From NCBI GenBank assembly GCA_963070105.1, contig OY718805.1, positions 6,382,001 to 6,446,000 of the forward strand: a stretch of DNA of 64,000 bases, given 5' to 3'. Of the stretch, positions 1 to 14,200 are shown piece by piece. Made by a program: the position numbers and the translations under genes. Positions within the stretch are counted from its first letter, which is position 1; each line of letters starts with the position of its first letter. The notes beneath the pieces are model-generated. The model ran no database searches and was not told the origin of the DNA. It saw nothing but the letters and a program-made list of their open reading frames with translations. This stretch comes from Litomosoides sigmodontis (Eukaryota > Nematoda > Chromadorea > Rhabditida > Onchocercidae).

Positions 1-2050
1 TAGTGACTTAATTTCTCGCAGCATATTTTGTCGGCAAACTATATATATATATTTCCTGCTATTATATATATATGTATTTCTACCTGCTATTGTTACAGTT
101 CTCTTTTGAAATATGCTTTGTTTATCTCTCAGATAATTATAAATGTCGCACGATCGGTAACCGTCTCAGCCACTCCAACAACAAAGTTCAACACGCAGCA
201 GGACATCAGCCATTACTGACACTTTCTTCTAATTTCACTTCTGGCCTGGCAGTTCGAATGAAAAATAATTATGTATTTGACAAAATAATTGCTTTTGATG
301 TGACAGTCTAAATTTAATTTCTAGCTAATAATTTAGAAGAACGCGAACATCAGAGGTCACATTAGTGACGGATAATTAAGTACTGCGCTGAGGTGACTGA
401 AGTCATGTGCTATTTTACTTATAGCTCATCTTAAGGTCATTATGATATATGATACTGCTGCACATCGACCAGTAGCAATTCTGAAAGCATTGAGGTGGAA
501 TAAATTTATTTGTTCTGACTCTCATCTGTTGTGTGAAAATATCCGGAAATGATCAAATTTTGATTGATGGAATAATTTTTATTATTTATAAATAAAATAA
601 AACCAGAACTGAAAGTTTATTCTTAGCCGAATTCGGGTTTAAGGTTCGAGTGAAAATAGGAATATTCGTAACCACAACACTACCGTATCACCATAATATT
701 ATTTTAAATACGACTTGCAATGACTTAGTGGTATTAGAGAAAATCCGAAATATGCAAATTGTTCGGCGACGTGAACAGAAGCATCTGACAGTGAGATTTA
801 TGAGAAATAGTAGGAGTTGTGGTAACATTGCATAAGTTTGAGAGCTTTCATTCCCTCTTCTCCGGCCGCATCATAAAAACTTCAACAAGGATAATGATGG
901 CTTATGATGCAATGGTGCAATAGCTTTCAGTAGGAGGTCAGAGGTCAATCGGTGCCTAACACAGAGGGTTGCGACCCCAACCCAACACAACACTTAAATA
1001 TCTCCTAATCCCAACAAATTGCGCATTAAGCATACATTTCACAGGACCATTTTGAATATTTCCCAAATTTTTGTAAAAATTTTAAATAGCTTGAAGTTCA
1101 GATGCTCCGTAAATCTGCGCTCTCAATATCCCTCATTTCTCTCTCTGCACTACCAGATCAGATCAATTTCACACTGCAAATAGGAAAGTGCTAGCGAGAC
1201 GAACTGAAACGTGGCGTACAGTTTTCTGCGTCTAACTTCATTTGTGTGACGATGAAATGGCAGGTGATTGGACGTGCAAATATTAGTGTCTGAAAAAATT
1301 TTTCCCTTACCTGTAACTGAAAGTTAATTTGATGGAACATTTCTTCAGATAATTCTGGAATGATTTATGTACTGTACAGTTACCAATTTCAACTTGAATA
1401 TGGGAAGTGTTCTTAGCGTTTCTCAAATTCATCAACAACACGGCAATATTTTAATTTAATCGTGCATATGCTGAAAACCGTTGAAACATACATAAAAACA
1501 CTGCATGTTTACTGCTATTGCATTAAAGCTGCAAATGTGAAAAGGCAAGGAAAAAGAAACTATTTGCTAACGCGACATTAAAGTTTCAAGTGAAAATGCA
1601 ACTAATTTATTAAATTTCTGCTAAATAATTTAAAACGATTCCTTCAATTTTTTATTCTAGTTATATTTTCAAAAAATTTCATTTCCCTACAGCAATATTC
1701 AGATTGACGGTTGTTTCAGACAACCTTTTTCCAGTGATAGCAATCGGAAATCACAACAAAAACAAATGGTTCTGAAGATGAGCTTCAGGTGCAAAATCTA
1801 GTAAAGCATGAAGTTTGCCCTCCAACTAGCTAATTAATCATCTTCTCAATCATAAGAAAAATTAATTCGTCAACGCTCAAGAGGTGACTGAACAAATGTC
1901 TGTACGCAATCATCATTTTTAAGTCCACAAGCACTACGTGTGTTACTTTGTAAGAGAAGTTATTTAGGACAATTTTTCAACTTATCACTGCAGCCTTCCT
2001 GCAATTCTTTAGCTTCGCATACACGCTAGCTAATTCTTCTCAAAGTTACG
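1..2050. other. Intergenic, no gene recognised
   Basis: AT-rich sequence read on both strands without finding an exon that matches a family or has convincing splice sites. Only short chance ORFs are present. The right end is probably the 3' UTR and downstream flank of the minus-strand TXNDC12-like gene. The one notable site is a direct repeat of AGGTCA at 935-947, listed separately. Confidence 0.6.
935..947 (+). promoter_or_regulatory. DR1 nuclear-receptor-like site (AGGTCA-G-AGGTCA)
   Basis: Two perfect AGGTCA half-sites on the same strand separated by one base, which is the classical DR1 arrangement bound by HNF4/RXR-type nuclear receptors. It lies about 1.1 kb downstream of the TXNDC12-like gene's stop and no gene start is recognised nearby, so its target is unknown. 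A 13-base match can occur by chance. Confidence 0.3.
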
Positions 2051-4006
2051 CTATAATTCAGATTTACCACTTTTTGAACTTTCCGTGCTTTCCTTTGTAC
2101 TTTTGCCCTCCTCCGCCTTTTCCTCTTCATCGTTGGCTGATTTCTTTGGCTTCAACTTTGCACCCTTTTTCATTTCCGGGACCTGAAATGTTAATTGAGT
2201 ACAGTTTTGACGACAGTGAGGAGGAAAGTTCCTAAAGGAGGGATCATCCTGAGCATTGAGATGAGAAGCAAAAGGACTAAAATTATAAGAACTAAACTAC
2301 AAGAGCTAACAGCACTGACACTGAAGTTCGACTATTGTCGTAACCAAAACTCTTTCAGCACATAGCAATCTGTCTTTTTTACGAAAAATTTATATGTCAG
2401 AAATGTTGTTAAAAAATAGGTTTCAATCCCTCATTACACCAATTTGCGCTAACATTCTCAACTACTAATCCAGTAGTCACGCTGGTTACCGAAACAAAAT
2501 TTAGCATTCTTTAAATGTTTAATTTAACAAGAGAATTGTTAAGCTAATAAGTGATAAAGCTAACATCAATGTTATAATACTGCATAACATCCTTCATTGA
2601 ATTGAGTACATCTGCTGGTGAGGAGTAGTAATAAGCGTAGTTCTTGTATTCTGCTTTCTTGTTCTTGAACTGTGCTAACAAATCGCCATTTTTATCTGAA
2701 ACGATGTAGCATCGCTGTGAACTGTGAAACTAATGAAAGGAGCAATCAACGAAACGAATAGTTATCAGTTGACAATTCCAACATAAGTGGTAAAATCAAA
2801 GACAATTGCCAACTGCTATGGCTATCACTGGAACTATCTCCTCACTCCTCCTTTTAACCTAGACCACTTAGGAAGTAGAAGTAGCGTGACTGTGAAATGG
2901 TTGATTCGTGAAGTCGATTAATGCAGTTAAGAAGAGATAATAATTTATCATTTCTTTCAAATGTGCACTGTTAAGCATGGATTGCTTTAATCAGTGCAGC
3001 AGCGAAGGATTTTCACAGTAACGTCACCTGATTTTCAACTTCTAATGTTTTTGTTTGATTTCTGATTGCTAAAAACATCTATATCACGTCAAAATGCGTT
3101 GATAAATGTTCTTCTAAAGAAATAAATTCGTTTTTCTTAATTCTCTAAATTTGTTATACTCAATTAATCGGTGACTAATAAAAGTTTAAATTTTCTTTCA
3201 TGATTGATTGACCTAATTGTTGTGTGGCAGAGATCGTAAAACTCTCTCTGTGAAACAATTCCACTTAAGAAAAGAAAATTCAGCCTTTCAAAGCAGAATT
3301 TTGCCACATAGCTGTGACCTGTCTTCAGCTGCTCATTCTTTCATTCATGCTTCATGTTTGACATCAAAGTATGCAGATTTTTCTTCCACAAAATAGTTTC
3401 ACGCGGTTATTTCCTTTCATTAAGGCTTTAAATTCCTTTTCAAAAAAGGCGGAATGGTTCTTACAGGAATTGATGGTGCCATTGCTTACCTAAGAAAAGC
3501 ACACGAGGAATGTATTTTCCATCCGGTCTGTATTCCTCTTCATACGGCTCTTCGTCATCTTCTGTATTTACCATTATAAAGTACTTGGAGAGAGTTTTAA
3601 AAGCCTTCCGGGCATTTGACTGTTGAAATGTTTTCTTTAGTGCTAAAATAAAGCCAGTTTGTCATGCCAAGTGCATTTATCCCTTGCTACCCTAAAAATA
3701 GAAGAGCTGCCACTATGAACTGTAACTTTCACGCCAAAAATCTCTTCATCTATCCGACGACAACCATAGAAAAATGCAAAGCGTACGTCAGTTCATAGTG
3801 ACTGCTAAATAGGAAAAAGGAACTAAATAGCCTGGAATTGGTTAAGAGTTGGAAGATGAACCTTTGCATGCATGACACCACGATTTGTGGATTAGTAGGA
3901 ATATCGGTTTATTTACTTCCATCGCCGTTTCCACCGCATCTTCCCACTTCACCCAGTCTATGTCTTCACCAAAACCTTCAAAATACCAAAAGGAGAACTT
4001 ACAGGC
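2051..4006 (-). CDS. TXNDC12: TXNDC12/ERp18-like ER thioredoxin-domain protein (5' end missing)
   Basis: Probable thiol-disulfide oxidoreductase of the ER lumen. Minus-strand exons: 3862-4006, 3490-3642, 2565-2714 (alternative start at 2721) and 2051-2182. The first carries the [14 protein letters not shown] segment and the redox motif WCHACK (human TXNDC12 has WCGACK). The second carries [17 protein letters not shown] and [11 protein letters not shown], and the third NGDLLAQF and [12 protein letters not shown], collinear with TXNDC12. The last exon is a Lys/Glu/Ser-rich tail ending KSEL, a plausible KDEL-type retention signal. Codon phase agrees across the 3862/3642 and 2565/2182 junctions. 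The junction between 3490 and 2714 does not fit cleanly: the donor leaves phase 1 and the obvious acceptor phase 0. A microexon or a downstream donor near 3470 is likely. The signal-peptide exon, expected above 4006, was not found. Confidence 0.85.
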
Positions 4007-7000
4007 CTGTAATTAATATTCATTTCGAAGGTAATGAATGCTGTGCTACTGAAGTTAAAAGACTGCGGGCCCTCAACGAAGCAGCAAGCTATTTGCATAA
4101 TTCCTTCACCAAAAAAAGTATCACATAAGCCTTTCTCCATTCCAAGCAGTGCTAACAGTTAGAATATTCACGCAATCATTGTTAGCTTCCACTTTTTCGC
4201 AAACAGCTAACCGTGTGAGAGTGGGTTTTGGTAGATTTGTTTAGCGTCGAAGGCAGCATCGCTGTTTGGTGGAGGTAGTAGAAGGACGATGATACCGAGA
4301 GGGACCGAAGAGAGAGAACTGACCATCCTTCGAGTTGGTGCGTCGTCGTAGGAAGGTGGTGTGACGGGAGAGGAGTGCGTGTTACGGAACGACAGTCGAA
4401 GATGTCATGTCTCGCACGCATCGACGACCCACTTCTACGATCGGTTTTTCCTTCTTCTCCCGCTCCTCCCTCCTTCGATCAAGCATTATTTCGCACTGGG
4501 AGAGTGCTGATGCTGCCATGCAATCTCTACAGTTCCTCTCCGAAGGAACTCGTTTTCTTCCGGTGAGACGGAGCTGGAAAGTTCAAACTTTAGTTTAAAA
4601 ATTGGTTCAAATTTACCATCACAATATCTATCTATTGAAATTTTCAGCGATTCGTATCAGCGTGACGATTGACGTCACTTTACCATCCTTTTACTTTCTC
4701 TATTTAGGAAGTAAGGTAATCATCAGTGGGAGAAATTATCGCCTGCTTCATATTGCAAGTTGATTTGCAACCGCTAACAGATGTCGTTTTGCGAAGGAAA
4801 TAGAAATTGGATATTCTTCTTCCTCTCTTCGCGGTAGAACGGTCGTTTCAACTTTTTTCATTACATTAGCGCTTTTATTATCGCATTACTTAGTTTCTCT
4901 CAATTTCATTCAATTTTCAATCATCGCAACTGTTCCTCCAGCCTTAACCTTCATGTACTACTGATGTTTAAAAGTCATTTCATTGTGAACAGAATTTCCA
5001 GCCATCGTTTAAAATGTGAATTAAGAAGATATCGAGAATTTATTATACAAAATTTACATTAAGGAATACTAAAACATTTTAAAGTTTTCACCTAATTGGG
5101 TGGTTCTCTATTTAAAAAAAAAAGAAAACTATTAATCAGTACAGTGTTGTTTAATGACCCATCGCATTTTGCGATCTGATCTGATACAATAATCGGGTCC
5201 TTAACGACCCAAATCAGAAAGTGCAAGTTAAGGAAATTTACATTATGAAATCCTTTCAGCTAAAGTAAGCTAATTATGGCTTAACGAGTTTTCCAAATCG
5301 TTGTCGCATCAAAGCGCCTGTTTGTAGCATCGATCTCGCCTGAATGTCGACCATTTGAAACTTTCGGAAAATAATTTGTCAAAGCTATTTTTTTGATAAA
5401 TCGGCACATTAACATAGGCTGTTCTATTTCGCTATCAAGGCCTCAAGGATTTTGCTTGCAATAGACATTTAACAGCAAACTTGCTTTCCTTCATATTCGC
5501 ACTTCCGATTCCTCGATTCCCAAAGGCTTCCAGAGTGCATTTGCCTTCATTTGAGAAATTAATTAATATAACGTGGGAAATACTGTTTACTGCAATAATT
5601 TAATTTCTTTGTATTCAACAAAAATTTGAATTAAATTAAAGGGAATATCAGGAAGAGGAATTAATTTCTTTCGATGCAACTTAAATTAATGCATTTTTTT
5701 GAATTAAAAGCTGAAATTCGAAATGATCGTCAGAGCATGCAATGATAGGTAGAGAGCAAAAAAGTAGGTAGAGAGCAGAGGAGGCCAAAAATTCCTATTT
5801 AAAAATATTTCTTTTTTTAAAGTTTTATTATAAACTAAAACAAAAGATTCATTCTGAAAATACTGGCTATACGTCTTCCATCCGACGTTATTCAAGAAAA
5901 GAATTCCTTTTTGGAAACTTCACTTTTAATATTGCTGTTGCGTGAGATATTAAAAAACATGAAGCATTTTAAAAACCAATGAAAAAGTTCTATTTCCATA
6001 TTTGCTTAAAATCCCCTTTTTTTATCCCCTCAAAATAGCCTCACCAAAAGAATGTTTCATCAAGAAATTTTTTTTAATTATTAAAACATTTCCGTATAAT
6101 ATTAAATTTGCATAGAAATCACCAACCAAAGTTCCTATTTTACTGGTTAAACTGCTTTTTCAGGGAATAATTAGAAAAAATGTAAATTTCAAAAGAAAAA
6201 AAAAAGAGATGTGATTTTGCAGAAAAGATCTTCCACTTGCAAATGAGGAAGAGTAAATCGAACGGAAAGATTGCAACCATTTTCCGAAAGCGTACCTTCC
6301 TCGTACCGAATCATACCGAAGAGAAAGACCAACAAAGACCATTTATTTCTCAGTGAAAAGGAAAGAGGGGAGAGTGTGCTGGAGCTGACCGAACGACCAG
6401 CGGTCCTCTGACGACCGTTCGATAAACCGTAGTACTGAACGCTGCGAGACAGTTTGCCCCGCTCATATCATTGAAAGATGAAAAATAATTTACAAAAATT
6501 GATTTCCTCAGACACATCGCATCCTTTCTGATCGCTTGCAGCAAATTACTTCTCTTTACAATTATAACCTATGGAATTAAAATTTAATTAAAAGAAGTTA
6601 CAAGGAAGAAGAATATCTTCGATGAATTTTTATGACAATGTCAGTTTGGCATTTCGCACTGAACAAGACGGAGACGCTTTTTTCTCTCTCTCTCTCTTTC
6701 CTTTTAAAATGCATTTTGCATTTCTCTCCATCGACGAGAGTTCAACATTACTCATTGCGTTGTAAGGCACTTGACAGTTTCCATCAGCGACGGTCGGTGT
6801 CCTCCTCCGCTGATTGATGCAATGTGCTCGACGCTCTCCGAGTGCTTACTTACAGCTTGTCAGGAATGGATCATCCCATATTCATCCATCACTTGCTGTT
6901 ACTTTCAACAATTACGCTACAGTAATCCTCCTCGGGAGTGATTTAACAGTACTTCCTTACTTTCCACAGAACGAGTGCCTACTCTTCTCGCTTGAAAACT

Positions 7001-10000
7001 TAGCTTACCAATGATAATAATAGGTCATAAACTGCAGTTTCCTTTATTTCTCCTCGCACTGATCGCGCATTATTGCTTTCGAAGTTTTGCATTACCACTT
7101 CCGCTCCACTGCTTTCGTCAACGGTTGAAGGTCCTGGCAGTTGTAGAACTTGCAAGCTGTGTGTCTCAACAGGTTGGAAGTGGCGAGCCGCAGTTCCATG
7201 ATCGGTGCTTTCATCTTACATTACTTCCTTTTTCACGTCTTTTTCGTTTTCAACATTTTGCTTAGATATGATGTGGTGAAATTTGCTGACAAGACGAGAA
7301 GAAGCGTACGTGAAACTCGTCGATAACGTCATCGTCAACGGATTAATTATCTTTTTCGTCTGATACATTCAAACGTGTGAAAACATAGATGGAAAGATCA
7401 CAAAATGCACTCCTATTCTTATGCAATGAATGACCCTTGACCTCTTCGTCTGACTGTGCCACTTTTACAATTTGAGGCAACGTAATATACGGTTCGAAAT
7501 TCACTCATACCAACCAAATATTTTGCATCCTTTTGATTAAATGAAATGAACATAGGAATTGAAAAATGTTCACGCAGCTGCGAACCGGAATTCCGAATTG
7601 ATAAAAAATTGGACTAACAATTATGTAAGAAACTTTTATTTAAGTGAATCCGAAATGTGCAACATAAAGAGGATTAATTGAAATAATTAATTTCTTATTA
7701 ATCAGTTTACTTCCTTCCCACTTCTTTATCTCACAATCATTTTTTTGTGATTTTTCGCCGCTACCACATGTTTTCATTGCTCAGATGGAGCAAAATTGCT
7801 GAATTTCTTCTCAATGTTATTGTTGCCTTTCAGTTCATTCCACTTCCTCGTATCTCAGCTTATTCAGCTTGTCGATTTTATCCCCTAACTTTAGCTATAA
7901 AGTTCAAATTTAAGGCCTCCTAAATAAGCGTACTGAACAAGTGGTCGGCCTCAGCTATTCCAACGAATTACTTCAAAGCTAAAGCAAACTTGTTTTATTT
8001 TGAGAATTGGCATTTTTGGAGGCTTTCCGTTCATTGCAGCATTCTGGAAGAGCTGCCACCATATAGGAAGAACAAAGAGAACAAAGAAAGAGTGACTGAT
8101 ACAATTGTGAAGTAATTTGTTGAAATGCTTAATATCATTATCTTTGACGGTGCGCAAATTTCAAAAAATTGTGAGGTTGAACTCATGGCGCGGATTACTT
8201 TTTATAATAGCAATCGCTAATTACTTGTGGAAAGCTTAGTAGATTGGATGTAATTAAGAGTGTTTCTATCAAAAATGTTCGCTCTCATCTTATCGGTTGT
8301 TTATTTGGAATTGGCAATTCGATTTAAGCTATGAATCATTTTCCGATAGCTTTTTTTGTCGATTTTTCAATCTTTTGCAATGTCATTTCCCCTCAGATAA
8401 GAGAAAAAGGAAAGGTGGAAAATAATTTGCAACTACTCAGCAAAACTTTGATTAAAAGACAGTGAAAAATGACGAAATAGATTGAAAGAAGTAAAAGAAG
8501 GAGGTCCTTTCGACGGAAATTCCGTAAATAATTTAAAATGAAAGTGAAATTTCGTCTGACGAAGAATATTCAATTATTTTATAAACAGTAAGATGTTACA
8601 TTTGCCTAATGTGAAAAGTCGTAAAATTAGCCCCTGCAAATGTTCCATGGCAAATGCAAATTTTAGAGAGGCACATTTGCAGCAGTTCGTCTAACAGTTT
8701 GAACTTTCAATTAATATACTTCCTCGGAAAAGAAATTTTACGGAATTGCCAAGCATTCCTGTTGAGAATATGCCACTTCCTTTTATCACACTTCAATTAA
8801 TGTTGTCAGTTAATTTCTCTCCTGCGGCTGAAATGGAAAAACTTTCCAATCTTAGCATCCCACACGCCTCCTCACTCCTCACCAGTAACGTCAGATGCGA
8901 TCTCTCCTTTAAGCGATTTGAAAAACCATTTAACACAAATGATAATTTGATGATTCAGTGCATAGCTGTTTTCCCATTTGCATTCCTTTAACGAAAATTA
9001 ATTGAATTTATTTGAAATTTAAAGATTTTTTTGTAAAACGAATAAAAATCCGGAAGTTAAATTTTCATGCTTTTTATAAAATAAAAATTCAATTTCTGTT
9101 GGGATGCTTTCTGAGGTGCTTATCATTTAAATAAATACCTTAACTTAAATTGGGTCCTGAATCTTAGACTTCTCCCGAATATAGCAGTATAGGACTTCAA
9201 TATTCAAGTGGCATAAGTGCTCAATTGATTACTCAAATTGAAAAAAATAAAATAAAAGTCCAACCGCAATAAAATTTGCCTTGAAAGAATTGTTGCCGGT
9301 AAATTAATTTTGAATATTAACTTATAAAGCTATTTGTCTTTCAATGTAGTAATCTGCGCTATATTTGCATACTTTTAAATACCAATTTTGTTATTTTCAA
9401 ATTTCATGATGAAATTCCTGTTTCAAATACTCTCATAAATGAATTTGAAATTAATTTCTTCCTTTCAACGAATATGACTTCGTATATATTTTGAAGTCTC
9501 AATTTATCCTCTTTTCCGCAAATGATGACGATGTGGAAATGTTGAAGTTAAAAATCTTGGAAAGAGTCCAAACCAATGAGCTTGTCGGGAGACCTCAAAG
9601 TGATTGAAGAAAGGAAAGGTGCCGAAGTAAGGCATTGTCCTCCGGTCTTACAGTTAGAGTATGTATTGGTTACTTACGGTTTGTGAATTACGAAATACTT
9701 TGCAACGTGAAATTTTGTTTGATATTGAAATGATTTTCATTACGCACTTAGCGCTGCCAATAATGGTACTTTTGGACAATTTGAATAATAACACCTCTAA
9801 GGTTTAAATTTCAATTTGCAGTGAAAAAGTGAAGTTATTGAAATATTATTTTTGTAATTGTCTCTTTTCCGCTTAGTGCTAAATCCTAACGCTGCTTAAT
9901 TGCTAATGAAGCTATGTCGTAATGCTCATTTGTCCATGTGAAATTTTTGTTAAAATCCTTCTAAAGCTTTTCGTCTCTGAGCAACTATTTAAATTCTATT

Positions 10001-11295
10001 TTTAAATGCCTATAAGTATTTCCTCGAACTTTAAAAGAAATGAAAGGATGAGGAAATGATTACCTAACTGCTAGCTACTAAGTAAAGCTTTTCTTCTTTT
10101 CAAGAACTTATTTTAGCAGAAGAAACTAGCAGAAAGAGTAAATTTCACTTCTTTCCGCCAATTTTCTCGCACTTTGCTGTGGTTAGACTCTCTACTTAGC
10201 TCTCTCACTTGACGTTCTGTTAGCAGTAACTGCGTTGAAGTAAAAAGTTTGAACAAATATTTCGAGCGACAAGAACTTTTAGTCTTTTTAATATATCATT
10301 TCACTGTTTACCTTTTCTTCAGTGAGAGAAAGTTAAGAACAATAAAACATTTAACAAATCAAAGTCTCTTCGTGGTGGTGAATTTCGAATGTTCACTTTT
10401 ACTCAGTCATTTTCGTCATTTCCAGAAATCTGAACTTTGTTTATTTCACTAGTCATTTTCATGGTGCCTGTCGGAAAATGTTTACAATGTGATAAGCGAT
10501 GTACGCCATGAAATGATATTCAATTGATTGCGATAAAATGATAATCACTTCAATCTAAGGCTAAATTACAAGTTCAGAAATACTTAATGCTCCAAGAGAG
10601 CTACGTGCAAGACCACTTCGCTTCAAACGAAATTACACAAATCAAATTCACCCTCTCGCTTCTTATTTTTCTAGCGAAATTCATTATCAGCGAAGGTAAT
10701 CAGTAGGGATGATATGATGAAAGAATTCATAGGAAGACGAAATTCATCAGCTCTTTCATCCGGAAATTGATTAAGAGACTTTTATCAGTTCCGTGTGTGT
10801 ACGTGTTTTTCCTGTTAAGCTCACGCATTTCAATGGTTTGTCTATGAACCGAGAGACTTTCAGATCCTTCGCAGTCCTCCAACTTTATCGGTCATTTCTG
10901 AAGTACCAGAAGATCTTCCTCGTCGTTTGTCTAATGAATGGATGGAAAATATTGCAACAACGATTTCTACGTTAATTAATGTAGGATAACATCGCTTCAA
11001 CTAATTATTTCCGCGATAATTCCCATGAAAGATAGCTTGAAGCTTTGAATTCATCCTCATGTCTGTGTGCATGAGCAAAAGTTTTTGCCTTTATTTGCCC
11101 TCACAGATAGCAATAACAGTAGTAATACACAGTCTCATTTTGTACGACAACAAACTTCACTATGAGATCTCTTCCGCGTAAAGTAATCAGCGCTACTACC
11201 TTTCGAAACTTCATAATCTCTTTGTAACAACCATCATAGGGTGAACTTCAAGCAAAACTGCTTGAAGTTTCTCTTGTCCTTCTTTTGTACTATTT
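4007..11295. other. Long intergenic region, no gene recognised
   Basis: About 7.3 kb between the TXNDC12-like gene (-) and the chloride channel (+), so the two are divergently arranged. It should hold the missing first exon of the former and 5' UTR or promoter sequence of both. A run of CT repeats lies near 6683-6696. An open stretch around 9515-9600 reads as a charged peptide (DDDVEMLKLKILERV) but has no clear splice sites or homologue. Nothing else is supportable. Confidence 0.55.
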
Positions 11296-14200
11296 ATGGA
11301 CAACGATATGATTGACGTGAAAAGCTCATTGCTGAAAGGCGGTGAAGTGGTCGTTACAAAGGATGGAAGTGAGGCACACATCGGGCTGGATGCAAGCGAA
11401 CAGCACAGCAAAGAATCGTTTGCCGAGTTCTTCAAAAGTATGCATTAATGTTAAGGAATGAAATTCGAAAATTTAATTGAAAAAATTCCTATTCTAGCGA
11501 TTCCAATTTTCCGCATAAAATTATGCATTTGGGAGCTCTTCAAATGAATGTTCATTTCAGGACAAATGAAAAATGTTTTGCATTTCTTAGTGGAAGATTG
11601 GTGTCTCTCGGCGATGCTCGGCGTTATAACGGCCATTTTATCGGTCGTTATGGACATTTGTATCGAAAAGCTACAACACAGTAAATCTTGTCGCATTTCT
11701 TCTGCAAATTCACGCAAAATTGAGAAAACTAAAAATTGCTTTCAAATTGAAAATTTTATTTGCATAAATGCAATCCTTTCATTTGATGAAGGCCATGTGG
11801 CATTCTACGAGGCTCTTCGAACACACTGGTACCATTACGTGGCTTTGTTACATTGGGTGTTACACGTCGCTTTGCTGACATTTCTTTCGGCAGCTGCCTG
11901 TTTATGGATTTCCAAGCAAGCCGTTGGTTTGTTCGTTTGTAAACTTTTCAAATCTAAATAAGCAGGAGAAGTGAGCTTCGCACCGAGTCTTTATAGATTT
12001 TACACAGATCGAAGTAAATGAAGGATTAAGCAGAAGAATCCTACCCTTCCCCCGGTCAGCAAAGATAATAATTAAAAGTGAATTCGTCACCGCCACAATG
12101 TTAAGTGACTTTAGGTTCAGGCATACCGGAAGTAAAAGTGATAATGCATGGATTTAAAATGGAAAATTATCTCACTCTTCGAACACTTATTGCCAAAATG
12201 ATTGGATTAACGTTGGCAATTGGTAGTGGCCTTCCAATCGGAAAAGAAGTTTATCACTTTTTTAAATTACATTTGCTGATTTAGTTGATAAATTTATAAC
12301 TGATCTTCATACTTTCACTTCAAAATTTTGATCTTTAATATTCAATTCCAGCTTTTTAAACATTCAAATTTTTGATAGTAGACACAGGCTTTTTAGGGAC
12401 CATTTGTACATATGGGCGCAATTGTGGCAACAATTTTGAATAAAGTAACAACCAGTTATCACTACACGGAATTCTTCACCAATGAAGGCCGAGAAGCGGA
12501 AATGCTTTCTTCCGGTTGTGCCGTTGGCATTGCGTGCACATTTTCAGCTCCTGTTGGAGGTGTTCTTTTGCTCGCTTAATTAACTTCACTTAATGAGTGG
12601 GAATCAGTTTAACTTTTCGTTTCACATTGAAGTTCCTTCTTGCAGCAGTGTTGTATGCCATAGAATCAACATCGAAGTATTTCGCTGTAAAAAATTATTG
12701 GCGCGGTTTTCTGGCTGCGACTTGCAGTGCAATTATTTTCCGATTTGCGAATTTCTTCGTTGCCGCAGAACAATCTGGTAGAGTGTAGCATTTTCTAAAT
12801 TTCCTTGGAATTGTGCTCGTACTTCTCACGAACAGAGGAACGGAGTTCACATCGTTACGCTAACTAATAACTTTGAGAGAAAATCAATTTTGCTTTTGCA
12901 GGAACCATTATGGCTTTCTATCAGACAAGCATTCCAACCGAGTCATTTTTGGTGGAGGAATTGCCTATATTTGCACTTTTAGGGTGAGACATTTCGACCA
13001 CCCAATTCAGGTCACATAAAATATGAGTGACTAACTTTCAAACAACTTCGTTCACTGTAACTTTTTAATTCCTCACTCAGCCAATCAAATGAGGCGCAAT
13101 TTGCAGGTTACTTGGTGGTCTCTTCGCGGCATTGTTCATTTTCACTCACAGGCAAATAACTTTGTTTCGCCAACGCAACAGCATCTATAAGATGATTTTT
13201 CGACAAAAGTACAATTTCGCTTTTCACTCTCATTTCTAATTCGAAATTAATAAAATTTGCTCATCTCTGAAACTCCTCGTCATATCTTCGAAAAAGTTCC
13301 TTCCACCTGGCAGTTAGCGTCATCTGTTGCAGCTTCTTTGCATTCACAGTTTTCATGGCATTGGTTGTTGGCACGCTCACTTATCCGGAAGGTTTCGGAC
13401 GTTATATCGCTGGACAAGTACGCTTTCGGCTTCAACTGTTAAGCTAACATTGCTTATATGTGATGTGAAGAGGATTGATTCATTCGAGAGCGTAGGACAC
13501 TTTGACTTAGCGAATTGAATGTGGTGTGGCTTGCGAAGTCACTCACTAAAATTATCGAATTCGAAATTTTTCAGAGTTCAGCGGAAGAAAATAAGCCAAT
13601 CTTAACTTTCTATAGCAAAGTTTGCTAATTGCCTAACTGAGCCTGCCCATAACGGCAGCTGTCGTTTCAACGGTGAAAAGCGGAAACGACATAAGTGCAC
13701 TCTCAAATATCTCGCAAATGACGCCACAAGCTTCCTATTCTGAAAAACAATTTCACATTTTACAGAACTCAATTTTAAATTTATTAATTTTTGAGGAAAA
13801 GGGGTAAATGAGCGACAAATTTTTAGTTGACTTTTCGTGAAACGATGGCTGACTTTTTCAATAACTGTACAATGCACATTACAAATACCAATAAACAACC
13901 GTGCAGTAAGAAGCTCCTTCAACATTGGACCGGTGCCGCTTTCGGAAGTCAAATAACCGTATTTCATTCACTCACGTGCTATTTAATCACTTACGTGAGT
14001 GAGCTTTGCTCAGTAAAATTGAGCTTTTCTGGTTTCCATTGAAAGAAAATTGAGTGAAAGTTTGTTGTGAAGAAAGTTGATATCACCCTATCAGCGTTGA
14101 CAACTCCGGTGACTATACGGTTTTCAGTTCTTTCTGGTGGCAATTTGCATATCCATCAATGTGCCAGCAGGTGTTTTTGTCCCGTCCTTTATAATTGGAG

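Noticed and set aside
9480..9600. Charged open stretch reading DDDVEMLKLKILERV
   Set aside because: It has no ATG, no convincing splice sites and no recognisable family.
13575..13625. Possible extra ClC exon after an acceptor at 13574
   Set aside because: It runs into a stop after 17 codons, and the family sequence passes directly from 13417 to 13827 in phase 0.
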